In this document: positions 1-10,509 of the stretch, one piece after another | Layout of the letters: each line of letters begins with the position of its first letter | How positions within the stretch are numbered: the first letter of the stretch is position 1 | Origin: an uncultured Oscillospiraceae bacterium | GTDB lineage: Bacteria; Bacillota; Clostridia; Oscillospirales; Oscillospiraceae | Direction of reading: 5' to 3' | Assembly: GCA_947626845.1 (NCBI GenBank) | Contig: CANQTW010000002.1 | Span: 1 to 64,000, forward strand | DNA length: 64,000 nt | Notes under the pieces: generated by a model | Told to the model about the DNA's origin: nothing | Databases searched by the model: none | What the model saw: the letters and a program-made list of their open reading frames with translations, nothing else | Position numbers and translations under genes: made by a program

Positions 1-1139
1 TCGAAGGTCACCGCCTCCTGCTCCGCCATGCACAGCGGGCAGGAGTGGCCGCCGAACACCCAGCCCTTCCGGAGGTACTCCTCCGCTTCCTCCAGGCCCA
101 TGAGCGGGCCGTAGTCCTTCTCCGTGTACTCCGTCTCCGCCGCCACACGTCGGTGGGAATACAGGATAACAACCTTCTCCAGAATATCGTCGCTGACCAC
201 GTCGCCGGAGTAGTTTTCGGCGTTGTCGAAGCTCAGCAGGATGTAGTCGCTGACCGGCGAGGAAAGATATCTGTTCAGCGGATGGGCCGACTCGTCATAG
301 AGGAGGATGTCGATCCACGTGGCGCCGTGTTCCGACCAGCCGTCGTAATGGCGGGATACCCGGATATCCGGGAGACTGACGCCGATAATCGCGGACAGCT
401 CCCGCTTCAGCGGCTCCAGGGCGGCAATGATCTGCTCATCGCTCAGCCGCTGATCCACGGCCACCGGGACGCCGTTCAGAGCGACGCCCCCATCCTCGTG
501 ACTCAGGCTGAGGCAATCGGCGTTCCCGTTCTGAAAGGCGAAAAACAGACAGCCGGGTGCGCTGAAATCCGCCTCCGGCCAGCCGTCTGGCCCCTCCCGC
601 GTGACGGCGGAGGGAAGGGACAGTCCCGTGGCTTTGGCAAGCCGGGGGGCGATGCCGTCCACAAAGCTCTGAAGCTCCGCGCCGTCCGGCGTCAGACCCC
701 TGTCCAGGTAATCATACCCCGGCAGAGTGTCCGCCTCTGTCACGCTTACGCCTAAAAACGAGACGTCCGGCGCGTAGACCTTCTGATAGGCGCGGGTGGG
801 CGCGTCGTCCATCATTTTGAACTGCTGAAAGGCCGCGCCGGCCTCTTCGGCGGTCAGGGTCAGATGGGGCCTGGCGGTGTCGTCTCCGGCGGTATCGGCG
901 GTGTCGGGGGGATTGACAGTATCGCCGGTGTCGGTGGTGACCGGCGGCTGGATATTTGTCGGAACGTGCGCGCGCCAGTATCCGAAGCCCCCAAGGCCTC
1001 CGGCGACGATCAGGGCCAGACACGCCGCCAGAGCCAGGGGCCGCCTTACATTCTTTTTGGGTTTGGCGTCGGGGGCGGCCTCCAGAATGAAGCGCCCGTC
1101 TATCCCGCCAAGCTCCGTGAGGATCGTTTTTCCGTTCAT
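1..1139 (-). CDS. membrane-anchored partner of ECF sigma factor (partial)
   Basis: The gene reads off the left edge; 379 codons are visible without a stop. Its ATG overlaps the stop of the sigma-factor gene (ATGA), so the two are translationally coupled. The first 30 residues are short and cytosolic, residues about 34-54 form one membrane helix, then a Pro/Thr/Asp-rich linker leads to a large acidic outer domain of unknown fold. A short N-terminus plus one helix directly after an ECF sigma gene is the usual shape of an anti-sigma factor or the sensor it controls. No zinc anti-sigma HxxxCxxC motif is visible, so the anti-sigma role is inferred from position. Confidence 0.75.
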   Translation of the reverse strand, partial: MNGKTILTELGGIDGRFILEAAPDAKPKKNVRRPLALAACLALIVAGGLGGFGYWRAHVPTNIQPPVTTDTGDTVNPPDTADTAGDDTARPHLTLTAEEAGAAFQQFKMMDDAPTRAYQKVYAPDVSFLGVSVTEADTLPGYDYLDRGLTPDGAELQSFVDGIAPRLAKATGLSLPSAVTREGPDGWPEADFSAPGCLFFAFQNGNADCLSLSHEDGGVALNGVPVAVDQRLSDEQIIAALEPLKRELSAIIGVSLPDIRVSRHYDGWSEHGATWIDILLYDESAHPLNRYLSSPVSDYILLSFDNAENYSGDVVSDDILEKVVILYSHRRVAAETEYTEKDYGPLMGLEEAEEYLRKGWVFGGHSCPLCMAEQEAVTF

Positions 1140-1687
1140 AGGGTGAAGCCCTCCTTTTCTAGGTGCTTTTTCAGACTTTTTCGTGCGCGGCAAAGGGCGC
1201 TGGTGACGGCGCTTTCGCTCAGACCCAGGCTTTCGGCGATCTCCGCCGCCGTCCAGGCGTACCAGTACCGGCGCAGGAAGATGACCCGCGTCCTGTCCGG
1301 CAGGGAGCGGAGGAAGCCGTTCAGGGCCTCCCGCAGGGCCAGACTGTCCGTCAGGTCCCCGGCGGGGTCGGGGACGCACTCGTCCAGCTCCGCCGCCAGC
1401 GTCTCCGCCGCGCCGCCGCGCTTTTGCGCCGCCCGCTTCTCCGCCATATCCAGGGCCAGATGGCGGCATACCGCGGCGGCGTAAGCCTTGAGGCTGTCGG
1501 GCCGCTTGGGCGGGATGGCGTTCCACAGCCGCAGATACGTCCCGTTGACGGCCTCCGCGGCCTCCTCTTGGCCGCCCAGGATGCGGAGGGCGATGTTCCG
1601 GCACAGAGCGCCGTATTTCCGCTCCGTCTCCTCTAAGGCGCTCTCCGCGCGGGCCCAGTAGAGATCGACAATCTCCCTGTCGGTCAT
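1136..1687 (-). CDS. RNA polymerase ECF-type sigma factor
   Basis: A 183-residue protein with sigma region 2 in the first half (ALCRNIALRILGGQEEAAE, then TYLRLWNAIPP) and region 4 at the C-terminus (LPDRTRVIFLRRYWYAWT, AEIAESLGLSESAV), the DNA-binding helix-turn-helix. It should direct RNA polymerase to a small regulon including its own operon. I chose the ATG at 1687 because AAGGGGGT lies just upstream; an upstream in-frame start at 1768 would place the N-terminus inside the acpP terminator. It is coupled to the downstream membrane protein. The signal sensed is not evident. Confidence 0.9.
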   Translation of the reverse strand: MTDREIVDLYWARAESALEETERKYGALCRNIALRILGGQEEAAEAVNGTYLRLWNAIPPKRPDSLKAYAAAVCRHLALDMAEKRAAQKRGGAAETLAAELDECVPDPAGDLTDSLALREALNGFLRSLPDRTRVIFLRRYWYAWTAAEIAESLGLSESAVTSALCRARKSLKKHLEKEGFTL

Positions 1688-1740
1688 CCCGACACCCCCT
1701 TTTCCGTGTTTTTTATCGAAGGCCTTCACCCTATATAACG

Positions 1741-1779
1741 GAAAAACCCGCTCCGGCGTCACGGCCAAAGCGGGTTTTG
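1741..1779 (-). terminator. acpP transcription terminator
   Basis: AAAACCCGCT at 1743-1752 pairs with AGCGGGTTTT at 1769-1778; read on the minus strand the stem ends in a T-run. It sits 12 bases past the acpP stop and separates acpP from the sigma-factor unit. Confidence 0.8.
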
Positions 1780-1790
1780 TGGAAAATTTC

Positions 1791-2018
1791 TTACTTGTTC
1801 AGCTTCTCCACCAGGTCGGCGAAGTCGCCCACGGTCTGGATGCCCTCAAGGGAGTCCTGGGGGATCATGATGCCGAAGTGATCCTCCACCTCGGAGACGA
1901 ACTCCACCAGATCCAGAGAGTCGATGTCCAGATCGGTGCGCATGTTGGTGGTGGGGGTGATGGTATCGGCATCCACGTCCAGGATGCTGACCATGATGTC
2001 ACGGATGTCTTCAAACAT
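1791..2018 (-). CDS. acpP: acyl carrier protein
   Basis: A 75-residue acidic four-helix protein with the invariant DSLDLVEF motif; Ser34 is the phosphopantetheine attachment site. It carries growing acyl chains in type II fatty acid synthesis in the cytosol. Length and motif are canonical for the family. It stands as its own unit downstream of jag and ends in a strong terminator, away from other fab genes. Confidence 0.96.
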   Translation of the reverse strand: MFEDIRDIMVSILDVDADTITPTTNMRTDLDIDSLDLVEFVSEVEDHFGIMIPQDSLEGIQTVGDFADLVEKLNK

Positions 2019-2094
2019 ATGGAAACCTCCAATAAATTAAATTCAATACCCATTTATGCCGGCTGCTGAACCGGTATGGCTTGCTAACGCCTCG

Positions 2095-3039
2095 TCAGTT
2101 CCACTCCCGCACCGTCTTGTCCACCGGGGGCTTTTCAGGGGCCTCGGTGGAGGGGTAAGCGGGACGGGACGGATAGCCGCTGCCGGAGCGGCGGGGGGGA
2201 CGGCTGTCGCGGCGGTCATCCCGGCGGGGCCGGTCATCGCGGCGGGACTGGTAGCTGTCCCTGGGGGCGGTCTCCGGGTCGTAGGCCACCACCACGCGGC
2301 GGTTGGGCTCGGTGCCGGTGGAGTAGGTGGTGACGCCCTCGAAATCCTGCAAAGCGGTGTGGATCACATGGCGCTCGTAGGCGTTCATGGGCTCCAGAGT
2401 CTGGTTCCGGCGGTAGCGGACGACTCTGGCGGCGGTCTTGCGGGCAAGGCCGGTCAGGGCGTCGGCGCGCTTGGCCCGGTAATTCTCCGCGTCGATGTTG
2501 ACGCGGGTGCGCTCGTCGGAGCCGGAGTTCAGCACATAGTTGGTCAGGTGCTGGATGGCGTCCAGCGTCTCGCCCCGGCGGCCTATGAGGGCGCCTACGC
2601 GCTCGCCGGACAGCTCCACGCAGATGGTGCCGGTCTCCGGGTCGATAACGGCGTCGGCCTTCGCCTCCACGCCCATGCGCTCAAAGAGGCCGGCTAAGAA
2701 GGCCTCCACCTTCTCCACATCCTCCGGCGTGGCGGGGGCGGCGGGCTTGCGCTCGTGCTCCGCGGGCGCGGCCTTGGGGGCTGGCTTCGCCTGGGCCTTG
2801 GGGGCCGCGGGCTTCGCCGCGGGACGGGGGGCGGACTTGGGCGCGGGAGCCGGTTCGGGATCGGGCTCCTCCCAGGTGACCTTTATTTTGGCGGGAGAGG
2901 CGCCAAAGCCGAGAAAGCCGGACTTGGCCCGCTCTAAGACCATGACCGACACATCGTCCCGGCTCATGCCAAGCTCACGCAGGGCGTTGGCAATGGCGTC
3001 GTCCTCGGTGCGGCCGGTCGCCTCAATAGATTTTATCAT
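2095..3039 (-). CDS. jag: Jag/KhpB RNA-binding protein
   Basis: A 314-residue protein with the Jag N-terminal domain (residues 1-50, containing GFLGFG), a low-complexity Pro/Ala/Lys linker (55-105), a KH-like domain with a GRRG loop at 153-156, and an R3H domain at about 195-257. The C-terminal tail is very rich in Arg and Asp. KhpB partners with KhpA to bind RNA and influences cell division and elongation. Its start overlaps the yidC stop (ATGA), the standard position at the end of the rpmH-rnpA-yidD-yidC-jag operon. Confidence 0.95.
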   Translation of the reverse strand: MIKSIEATGRTEDDAIANALRELGMSRDDVSVMVLERAKSGFLGFGASPAKIKVTWEEPDPEPAPAPKSAPRPAAKPAAPKAQAKPAPKAAPAEHERKPAAPATPEDVEKVEAFLAGLFERMGVEAKADAVIDPETGTICVELSGERVGALIGRRGETLDAIQHLTNYVLNSGSDERTRVNIDAENYRAKRADALTGLARKTAARVVRYRRNQTLEPMNAYERHVIHTALQDFEGVTTYSTGTEPNRRVVVAYDPETAPRDSYQSRRDDRPRRDDRRDSRPPRRSGSGYPSRPAYPSTEAPEKPPVDKTVREWN

Positions 3040-4379
3040 AGATCGTTCTCCTTACTCGACTCCGCCTCGGCGGCGGTCACGTCTTTTTCGGTTTCGGGCA
3101 TACTGCTGGCCTCGGCGGCCTTCTGAAGCTTTTCCTTCATGGCCTCGTCCAGCTCCTCGTCTATGGAGGAGGTGTCGGCCACGGAGCCGTCCATGCCGTT
3201 AAAGGAATATCTGTCCGGGTCGTAGCCGCGGCCACGGGCAAAGGGGCGGTCCCCCACGCGGCTGGGATTGTACTTCTCCCCGGCGTCGGGGTTCATCGTC
3301 CGCTGATACTCCAAGGCGCGCTCGGCGGCCTCCTGCTTTTTCTTCTGCTGCTGTTTCTTCTTGGAGGTGTTCTCCGTCAGGAGATTTTCGCTCTCCGCGC
3401 GCCGCTTCTCCGCGTCGGCCCGCTTGGCCTCCAGCTCCGCCTCCCTGGCCTTTCGGGCGGCCTCCTTCTCGGCGAAGTCGGACAGCATGGTCTTGGAGTA
3501 GAGCTTCGTCAGGAACACGTCCACCAGGATGCTGAACAGGGCGTTCACCATCCAGTACACGCCCATGGCGGCGGGGAGGACAAAGGCGAACCACAAGCTC
3601 ATGACAGGCCCCAAGAGGAGCATCATCATGGAGTTGGACTGCTTCTCCAGCGCCTCCACATTGGCGCCGGGCAGGTCCTTCTGGAGCTTGGTGGCGATCT
3701 TGGTGGAGAGCCACTGGAAGAAGGCGGTGATCACCGGGATCAAAAACAGCCCCAGAGCCGGCCACAGGGCCTTGAAGGAGGAGAAGTCAAAGGTCCAGAT
3801 GCGGAAATTCGGCACCGAGGACAGGTCCAGGCCAAAGACGGTGAAGTTCATGGGCCGGAGCTTGTCCGAAAGGCCGGAGAAGGCCTCGAAGTTGTCGTTG
3901 ATGAACTTGGTGGCGCTGATCTGGGACTGCAAAAGCTGGCGGACGTCAAAGCCCATCTCGGCCAGCTTCTTGGCGATGGCGCCCACCGCCTCACCGCTCT
4001 TGGTGACCTCCACCAGCGCCTTGGGCACGCCCATCATGACGGTCAGGGGCTTACGGATGGCCTGATAGAGGGCGATGAGGATGGGGAACGGGAGCAGCGA
4101 CCAGAGGCAGCCCGACATGGGGCTGACGCCGGCCTCCCGGTAGACCCGCTGCATCTCCTCGTTCATCTTCTGCTGGTTGGCGGCGTGCTTTTTCTGGATC
4201 TCCTGGATTTCCGGGTTCAGCAGCTGCTGGCGCATCATGCCCTTTTTGCTCTTCATCTGGAAGGGCATCAGGATCAGCTTCACGATGACGGTGAAAAGCA
4301 CGATGGCGAAAAGATAGTTGTGGGTGATGTTGTAGAGGAACATCAGAAGCAGGCCAAAGGGCCTCGCTATAGTATCCAT
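3036..4379 (-). CDS. yidC: YidC/Oxa1 membrane protein insertase
   Basis: A 447-residue multi-pass membrane protein that inserts and folds inner-membrane proteins alone or with SecYEG. The conserved hydrophobic segments include an N-terminal helix (ARPFGLLLMFLYNITHNYLF), the MSGCLWSLLPFPILIALYQA helix and the C-terminal pair near residues 205-290. There is no lipobox, and the first helix starts close to the N-terminus. The last 150 residues form a charged Lys/Glu/Arg tail longer than usual, possibly a ribosome-binding extension. It lies between yidD and jag. Confidence 0.95.
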   Translation of the reverse strand: MDTIARPFGLLLMFLYNITHNYLFAIVLFTVIVKLILMPFQMKSKKGMMRQQLLNPEIQEIQKKHAANQQKMNEEMQRVYREAGVSPMSGCLWSLLPFPILIALYQAIRKPLTVMMGVPKALVEVTKSGEAVGAIAKKLAEMGFDVRQLLQSQISATKFINDNFEAFSGLSDKLRPMNFTVFGLDLSSVPNFRIWTFDFSSFKALWPALGLFLIPVITAFFQWLSTKIATKLQKDLPGANVEALEKQSNSMMMLLLGPVMSLWFAFVLPAAMGVYWMVNALFSILVDVFLTKLYSKTMLSDFAEKEAARKAREAELEAKRADAEKRRAESENLLTENTSKKKQQQKKKQEAAERALEYQRTMNPDAGEKYNPSRVGDRPFARGRGYDPDRYSFNGMDGSVADTSSIDEELDEAMKEKLQKAAEASSMPETEKDVTAAEAESSKENDL

Positions 4380-4414
4380 TTGTTCACTCCGATCGGTTGT
4401 AGTTTTTTGCCCGC

Positions 4415-4627
4415 TCAGGGCACAGGGTCATAGGGGTCCGATTTGTTGAAGGGGTTGCAGCGCAGTATCCTCTTGATGGCCAGCCAGCCGCCCTTGAAAG
4501 CGCCGTATTTCTCAATGGCCTCCATGGCGTAGGCGGAGCAGGTGGGGATGAACCGGCAGCAGGGGGGCCGGGCGGGCGATATGCCCTTCCGGTAGACCTG
4601 TATAAGGAAAAGCAGGACCTTTTTCAT
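4415..4627 (-). CDS. yidD: membrane protein insertion efficiency factor YidD
   Basis: A 70-residue protein with the family hallmark of closely spaced cysteines and prolines ([18 protein letters not shown]) and the later RCNPF motif. It has an amphipathic N-terminus that associates with the membrane and assists YidC-dependent insertion. Its start overlaps the rnpA stop by four bases, so the two are translated together. Confidence 0.95.
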   Translation of the reverse strand: MKKVLLFLIQVYRKGISPARPPCCRFIPTCSAYAMEAIEKYGAFKGGWLAIKRILRCNPFNKSDPYDPVP

Positions 4628-4962
4628 CGCAAAAGCGCCAATCCTTTCGCCAGCTCCAGAAGCTCCCGTTCCAGCACCCGGTAGGGCGCCGAAACGCCCC
4701 GGCCCCGGACCACGATCACCAGGTCCGTCCCCCGGCGGAACCGCCCCTCGTTGAGGCGGTAGATTTCCCGGAGCCTCCGGCGGACCTTGTTCCGGCGCAC
4801 GGCCTTGGCCAGCTTTGCGCTGACGGTGATGCCCACGCGGTTATTTTCCCGTTCCCGGCACAGGGCGTAGAGGACGATGTGAGGCCCCACCGCGCTTTTC
4901 CCCTTGCGGTAGAGGCGGCGGAACTCAAAATTTTCCTTCAGGGAGGCGGAAAATTCCATCAA
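4624..4962 (-). CDS. rnpA: ribonuclease P protein component
   Basis: A 112-residue basic protein that binds the RNase P RNA and helps mature tRNA 5' ends. The family RNR region is seen as [20 protein letters not shown], and the preceding VGITVSAKL strand is typical. It sits between rpmH and yidD as in most bacteria. The catalytic RNA gene (rnpB) is not in this window. Confidence 0.96.
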   Translation of the reverse strand: MMEFSASLKENFEFRRLYRKGKSAVGPHIVLYALCRERENNRVGITVSAKLAKAVRRNKVRRRLREIYRLNEGRFRRGTDLVIVVRGRGVSAPYRVLERELLELAKGLALLR

Positions 4963-5044
4963 ATCACCCTCTCAGGCCAACGCACATAAGGGCGAGGTAT
5001 CCCGCCCTTGAAAAACGCTGTTTGAAGATACCGCGAGCCCTTCA

Positions 5045-5179
5045 TCAGTGGGTCAGTCTCTGGCGACCCTTGGCGCGGCGGCGGGCCAAAACCTTGCGGC
5101 CATTGGCGGTTGCCATTCTCTTGCGGAAGCCGTGCTCCTTGGAGCGCTGAAGCTTCTTGGGCTGATAGGTTCTCTTCAT
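5045..5179 (-). CDS. rpmH: 50S ribosomal protein L34
   Basis: A 44-residue, very basic protein beginning [18 protein letters not shown] and ending in an RRRAKGR-type tail, typical of L34 of the large subunit. Only 82 bases separate it from rnpA. A good promoter lies about 100 bases upstream on the same strand. In many bacteria dnaA and the origin lie on the other side of rpmH; here the divergent neighbour is a dCMP deaminase, so the origin is not beside it. Confidence 0.97.
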   Translation of the reverse strand: MKRTYQPKKLQRSKEHGFRKRMATANGRKVLARRRAKGRQRLTH

Positions 5180-5281
5180 CAGGTTACACCTCCATCAAAT
5201 AGATTGGTTTTATACTCGACATCAGGCGCTGTGCCTGAAGCAGTAGCTGATTCTCCCGCCGCTTCCGGCGGCAGGACTTAC

Positions 5282-5311
5282 ATTTTACCGTATCTTCACC
5301 CCGGTTGTCAA
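5282..5311 (-). promoter_or_regulatory. rpmH operon promoter
   Basis: Minus-strand TTGACA (5306-5311), an 18-base spacer and TAAAAT (5282-5287), directed at rpmH and the genes behind it. Confidence 0.65.
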
Positions 5312-5374
5312 CAAAAACTTTGCAAATGTGGAAAAATAGCGCCAAACGGGCCGGCCCGCGCCCTCAAATTATAC

Positions 5375-5403
5375 TTGCACCTTCCTATACGATTTGTTAT
5401 AAT
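5375..5403 (+). promoter_or_regulatory. dCMP deaminase promoter
   Basis: TTGCAC (5375-5380), a 17-base spacer and a perfect TATAAT (5398-5403). It lies 40 bases upstream of the deaminase start codon. Confidence 0.7.
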
Positions 5404-5443
5404 ATTCCCAACAAATATAATAAACGCCGGGAGGGCTCAACAA

Positions 5444-5935
5444 ATGGACAGAACAGACAGAACCGACAAGACCAACTACTACCTGGACATCGCCGAGACC
5501 GTGGCGGAGCGCTCCACCTGTATGCGCCGGCACTACGGGGCCATCATCGTCCGGGACGACGAGATCATCTCCACCGGGTATAACGGCGCCCCCAGGGGGA
5601 GGAAGAACTGCGCCGACCTGGGCCACTGCCTGCGGGACACCCTTCAGATCCCCTCCGGGGAGCGGTATGAGCTGTGCCGGGCCGTCCACGCCGAGCAGAA
5701 CGCCATCATCTCCGCCTCCCGTCGGGACTGCATGGGCTCCACCCTGTATCTGGCTGGCCGGAACGGCAAGACCGGGGAGATACTCACCGACACCACCCCC
5801 TGCTCCATGTGCCGCCGGTTCATCATCAACGCCGGCATCCGTCGGGTGGTCTGCCGGATCAGCGAGACGGAGTACACCGTCACCGACGTGCGCGACTGGA
5901 TTTTCAACGACGACTCCGTCAACCTGAAGGCGTGA
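5444..5935 (+). CDS. dCMP/cytidine deaminase family protein (ComEB-like)
   Basis: A 163-residue zinc deaminase. The catalytic HAEQNAI motif (zinc His and proton-shuttling Glu) and the PCSMCRRFI motif (two zinc Cys) are both present. Such enzymes convert dCMP to dUMP for thymidylate synthesis. The ATG at 5444 follows a GGGAGGG site; although the frame stays open further upstream, that stretch overlaps rpmH and holds the promoter. The first residues contain a DRTDRTDKT repeat of no known role. It is followed 10 bases later by a small XRE regulator. Confidence 0.9.
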   Translation: MDRTDRTDKTNYYLDIAETVAERSTCMRRHYGAIIVRDDEIISTGYNGAPRGRKNCADLGHCLRDTLQIPSGERYELCRAVHAEQNAIISASRRDCMGSTLYLAGRNGKTGEILTDTTPCSMCRRFIINAGIRRVVCRISETEYTVTDVRDWIFNDDSVNLKA

Positions 5936-5945
5936 GGGCAGAGCC

Positions 5946-6236
5946 GTGGACCTGAGATTTCCCGATATTCTCACCGCCCTCCGCTCGGAGCGCGGGATCA
6001 GCCAGCGGAAGGCCGCCTCGGACCTGGGGATATCCCAGGCGCTCCTGTCCCACTATGAGAACGGCATCCGGGAGCCGAGGCTGGATTTCGTGGTGCGCGT
6101 CTGCGACTACTATAATGTCTCCGCCGACTACATGCTGGGCCGCTCCTTCGACGGCTACCAGGAGTTCAAAAAGCTTGTGGGCCGCCTGACGGAGCTGTCC
6201 GCCGAGGCCAACCGGCTTATTGAAGAGGTACGGTAA
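5946..6236 (+). CDS. small XRE-family transcriptional regulator
   Basis: A 96-residue protein with one HTH of the Cro/CI type (residues about 8-63; ISQRKAASDLGISQALLSHY is the helix-turn-helix, and YYNVSADYMLG the usual end of the domain) and a short helical tail that may dimerise. Its GTG start lies 10 bases after the deaminase stop, so it is probably co-transcribed. Target genes cannot be deduced. Confidence 0.85.
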   Translation: MDLRFPDILTALRSERGISQRKAASDLGISQALLSHYENGIREPRLDFVVRVCDYYNVSADYMLGRSFDGYQEFKKLVGRLTELSAEANRLIEEVR

Positions 6237-6306
6237 TACCCGCCGCCTTACGATAAAACTGCCGGAAAACGGTCCGGCCACCTTTCGGCAAAAGGAAACG
6301 TGACTT

Positions 6307-8112
<1,806 letters not shown>

Positions 8113-8137
8113 CGCCGCTTGCTTCTGTACAGGTTGG

Positions 8138-8166
8138 AGCATACCACAAATATATTCGTTTGTCAA
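8138..8166 (-). promoter_or_regulatory. strong promoter pointing at the lepA 3' end
   Basis: Minus-strand TTGACA (8161-8166), a 17-base spacer and TATGCT (8138-8143), with an AT-rich UP-like tract upstream. No gene lies downstream on this strand before lepA, so any transcript would be antisense to lepA. Similar promoters lie at 13289 and 25282. Confidence 0.5.
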
Positions 8167-8202
8167 GTAAAATATAATAAAAATAATTAATTTTTTGTGA
8201 AC

Positions 8203-8230
8203 AAACCGCGGCGATGGGGCCGCGGTTTTT
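8203..8230 (+). terminator. hairpin with T-run in the glycosidase leader
   Basis: AAACCGCGGC (8203-8212) and GCCGCGGTTT (8219-8228) form a perfect 10-bp stem followed by TT. The stem ends three bases before the ribosome site of the next gene, so transcription of that gene must pass through it. It could be the lepA terminator with read-through, or an attenuator. Confidence 0.6.
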
Positions 8231-8244
8231 CCAAGGAGGTCCCT

Positions 8245-10509
8245 ATGCGCGCGATCATTCCCCTCAACGACAACTGGCGCTTTACAAAAACCGACGCCGG
8301 CCTGCCCGCGGTTTTGCCGGAGGACTGGGAGCGGGTGGAGCTGCCCCACACCTGGAACGATATCGACGGCCAGGGCGGGGCGGAGACCTATTACCGGGGC
8401 AGCTGCTGGTACGCCAGGACCTTTCAAACGCCCCGCCAGCCCCTGGGCGGCGGGCGGGTCTATGTGGAGGTTTTGGCCGCCGGCCAGCAGGCCGCGGTGT
8501 ACGTCAACGGCCATGAGGCCGTGACCCACCGGGGCGGCTATTCCGCTTTTCGGGCGGATATTACGGAGCTCTGCGCGGCGGAGGGGGACAATCTGCTGGT
8601 GGTCAACTGCTCCAACGAGTATCAGGACGGCGTCTACCCCCAGACGGCGGACTTCACCTTTTACGGCGGCCTGTACCGGGGCGTGAATCTCCTCTCCGTG
8701 CCCTCCGTCCACTTCGATCTGGACAACTGCGGCGGCCCCGGCGTCAAGGTCACGCCGAGGCCCGTGGAGGACGGGGCGGTGTTCAGGATCGAGAGCTTCG
8801 TCAAAAACGCCGATCCCAGCTTTACGGTGCTTTACAGCGTTGAGGACGGCGAATCCCACGAGGCCGCGTCGGGGACGCGGCCCGCGGACAGCGCGGCCAT
8901 CGAGCTTTTTGTGCCGGACGCGCGGCTGTGGAGTGTTGACGAGCCGTATCTCTACACCGTCAGGGCCACCCTTCAGCGCCGCAACGAGGCCTGGGACGAG
9001 GTGGAGGTCCGGTGCGGGGTGCGCTCCTTCAGCGTGGACCCGGACAGGGGCTTTATCCTCAACGGCGTCCCCACGCCCCTCCGGGGCGTCTCCCGCCATC
9101 AGGACCGGCTCTACAAGGGCAACGCCCTGAGCGCGGAGGACCACCTTGAGGACGCCCGCATCATCAAGGAATTGGGCGCCAACGCCGTGCGATTGGCCCA
9201 CTATCAGCACAGCCAGGACTTTTACGACGCCTGCGACCAACTGGGCCTTGTGGTCTGGGCGGAGATTCCCTTCATCAGCGTCTTTGACCCCGACCCGTCG
9301 GCCCATCGGAACTGCCTGCAGCAGCTGACGGAGCTGATCGTCCAGAACTACAACCACCCCTGCGTCTGCTTTTGGGGCCTGGCCAATGAGATCACCATCG
9401 GCGGCATGAACGACAGCATCCCCGCATGTCTGCGGGAGCTGAACAGGCTGGCCAAGAGCCTGGACCCCACCCGCCTCACCACCGTGGCGCACCTCTCCAG
9501 CGTGCCCCGCGACAGCGTCATGCACGGCATCCCCGACGTCATCGCCTACAACCACTACATGGGCTGGTACGGCGGCAGGACGGAGGACAACGGCCCCTGG
9601 CTGGACGAGTTTCACGCCGCCCGTCCGGAGCTGTGCCTGGGCCTTTCCGAGTACGGGTGCGAGGGTATCCTCACCTACCACGGTCCGGAGCCGAAATGCA
9701 AGGATTACAGCGAGGAATACCAGGCCCTCTACCATGAGCATATGGCGAAGGTGATCGCGGAGCGCCCGTGGCTGTGGTGCTCCTTTGTGTGGAATATGTT
9801 CGACTTCGGCGCGGCCAACCGGGACGAGGGCGGCGTTCGGGGCCGGAACAACAAGGGCCTGGTCACCCTGGACCGGAAAACGAAAAAGGACGCCTACTAT
9901 ATCTACAAGGCGTACTGGAACCCGGAGCCTATGGCGCATCTCTGCGGCAAGCGCTACGCCCAGCGGGCCGGGGAGACCACGGTCATCAGGTTTTACACCA
10001 ACGAGCCGGAGGCAAGGCTTTATATCAATAACGACCTCGTCTGGCGGCCGAAGGCGGAGGAGGGACAGCGGGTCTTTGAACACACGGTAAAGCTGTGTCC
10101 CGGCCAGAATTGGGTCACCGTCCGCACCCCCCACGCCTCCGACTCCACCACCATAGAGCGGGTGGACGCGGAGCCGGCGGTCTACGCCCTCCCCGACGCC
10201 AGGGAGCGGGCCAAATTTACCGGCAACTGGTTTGAAAAGTTGGAGGAGAGCGAGCGGACCGAGGAGCTCACGTTTTCGGAGGGGCGCTGGTCCGTACGGG
10301 ACACCTTTGAGGCCCTCTGCGCCGACCCCGCGGCCTTCGCCGTGATCAACAAATATATGAAGCTGGCCACCAACTTCCCCCTGACCCCCGGCGAGGGGAA
10401 CTGGAAGCAGATTCGCGACAAGTCTCCGGAGCAGCTTCGGGAACGGCTGCCGGAGGGATTTTTGCAGGTAGTCAACAGGGAGCTGGGGCTTTTGGTCAAA
10501 AAGGGGTGA
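8245..10509 (+). CDS. glycoside hydrolase family 2 (beta-galactosidase-like)
   Basis: A 754-residue cytosolic glycosidase without a signal peptide. An N-terminal sugar-binding jelly-roll is followed by an Ig-like domain and a TIM barrel. Family 2 catalytic residues are visible: Glu382 in WGLANE (acid/base) and Glu469 in LSEYG (nucleophile). LacZ-type beta-galactosidase and beta-glucuronidase are both possible; substrate cannot be set from sequence. The ATG at 8245 is preceded by a perfect AAGGAGGT; an upstream in-frame GTG would start inside the leader hairpin. No transporter or regulator is next to it. Confidence 0.9.
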   Translation: MRAIIPLNDNWRFTKTDAGLPAVLPEDWERVELPHTWNDIDGQGGAETYYRGSCWYARTFQTPRQPLGGGRVYVEVLAAGQQAAVYVNGHEAVTHRGGYSAFRADITELCAAEGDNLLVVNCSNEYQDGVYPQTADFTFYGGLYRGVNLLSVPSVHFDLDNCGGPGVKVTPRPVEDGAVFRIESFVKNADPSFTVLYSVEDGESHEAASGTRPADSAAIELFVPDARLWSVDEPYLYTVRATLQRRNEAWDEVEVRCGVRSFSVDPDRGFILNGVPTPLRGVSRHQDRLYKGNALSAEDHLEDARIIKELGANAVRLAHYQHSQDFYDACDQLGLVVWAEIPFISVFDPDPSAHRNCLQQLTELIVQNYNHPCVCFWGLANEITIGGMNDSIPACLRELNRLAKSLDPTRLTTVAHLSSVPRDSVMHGIPDVIAYNHYMGWYGGRTEDNGPWLDEFHAARPELCLGLSEYGCEGILTYHGPEPKCKDYSEEYQALYHEHMAKVIAERPWLWCSFVWNMFDFGAANRDEGGVRGRNNKGLVTLDRKTKKDAYYIYKAYWNPEPMAHLCGKRYAQRAGETTVIRFYTNEPEARLYINNDLVWRPKAEEGQRVFEHTVKLCPGQNWVTVRTPHASDSTTIERVDAEPAVYALPDARERAKFTGNWFEKLEESERTEELTFSEGRWSVRDTFEALCADPAAFAVINKYMKLATNFPLTPGEGNWKQIRDKSPEQLRERLPEGFLQVVNRELGLLVKKG

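Noticed and set aside
5180..5443. Replication origin next to rpmH
   Set aside because: No dnaA gene and no cluster of DnaA boxes is visible; the divergent gene is a dCMP deaminase.
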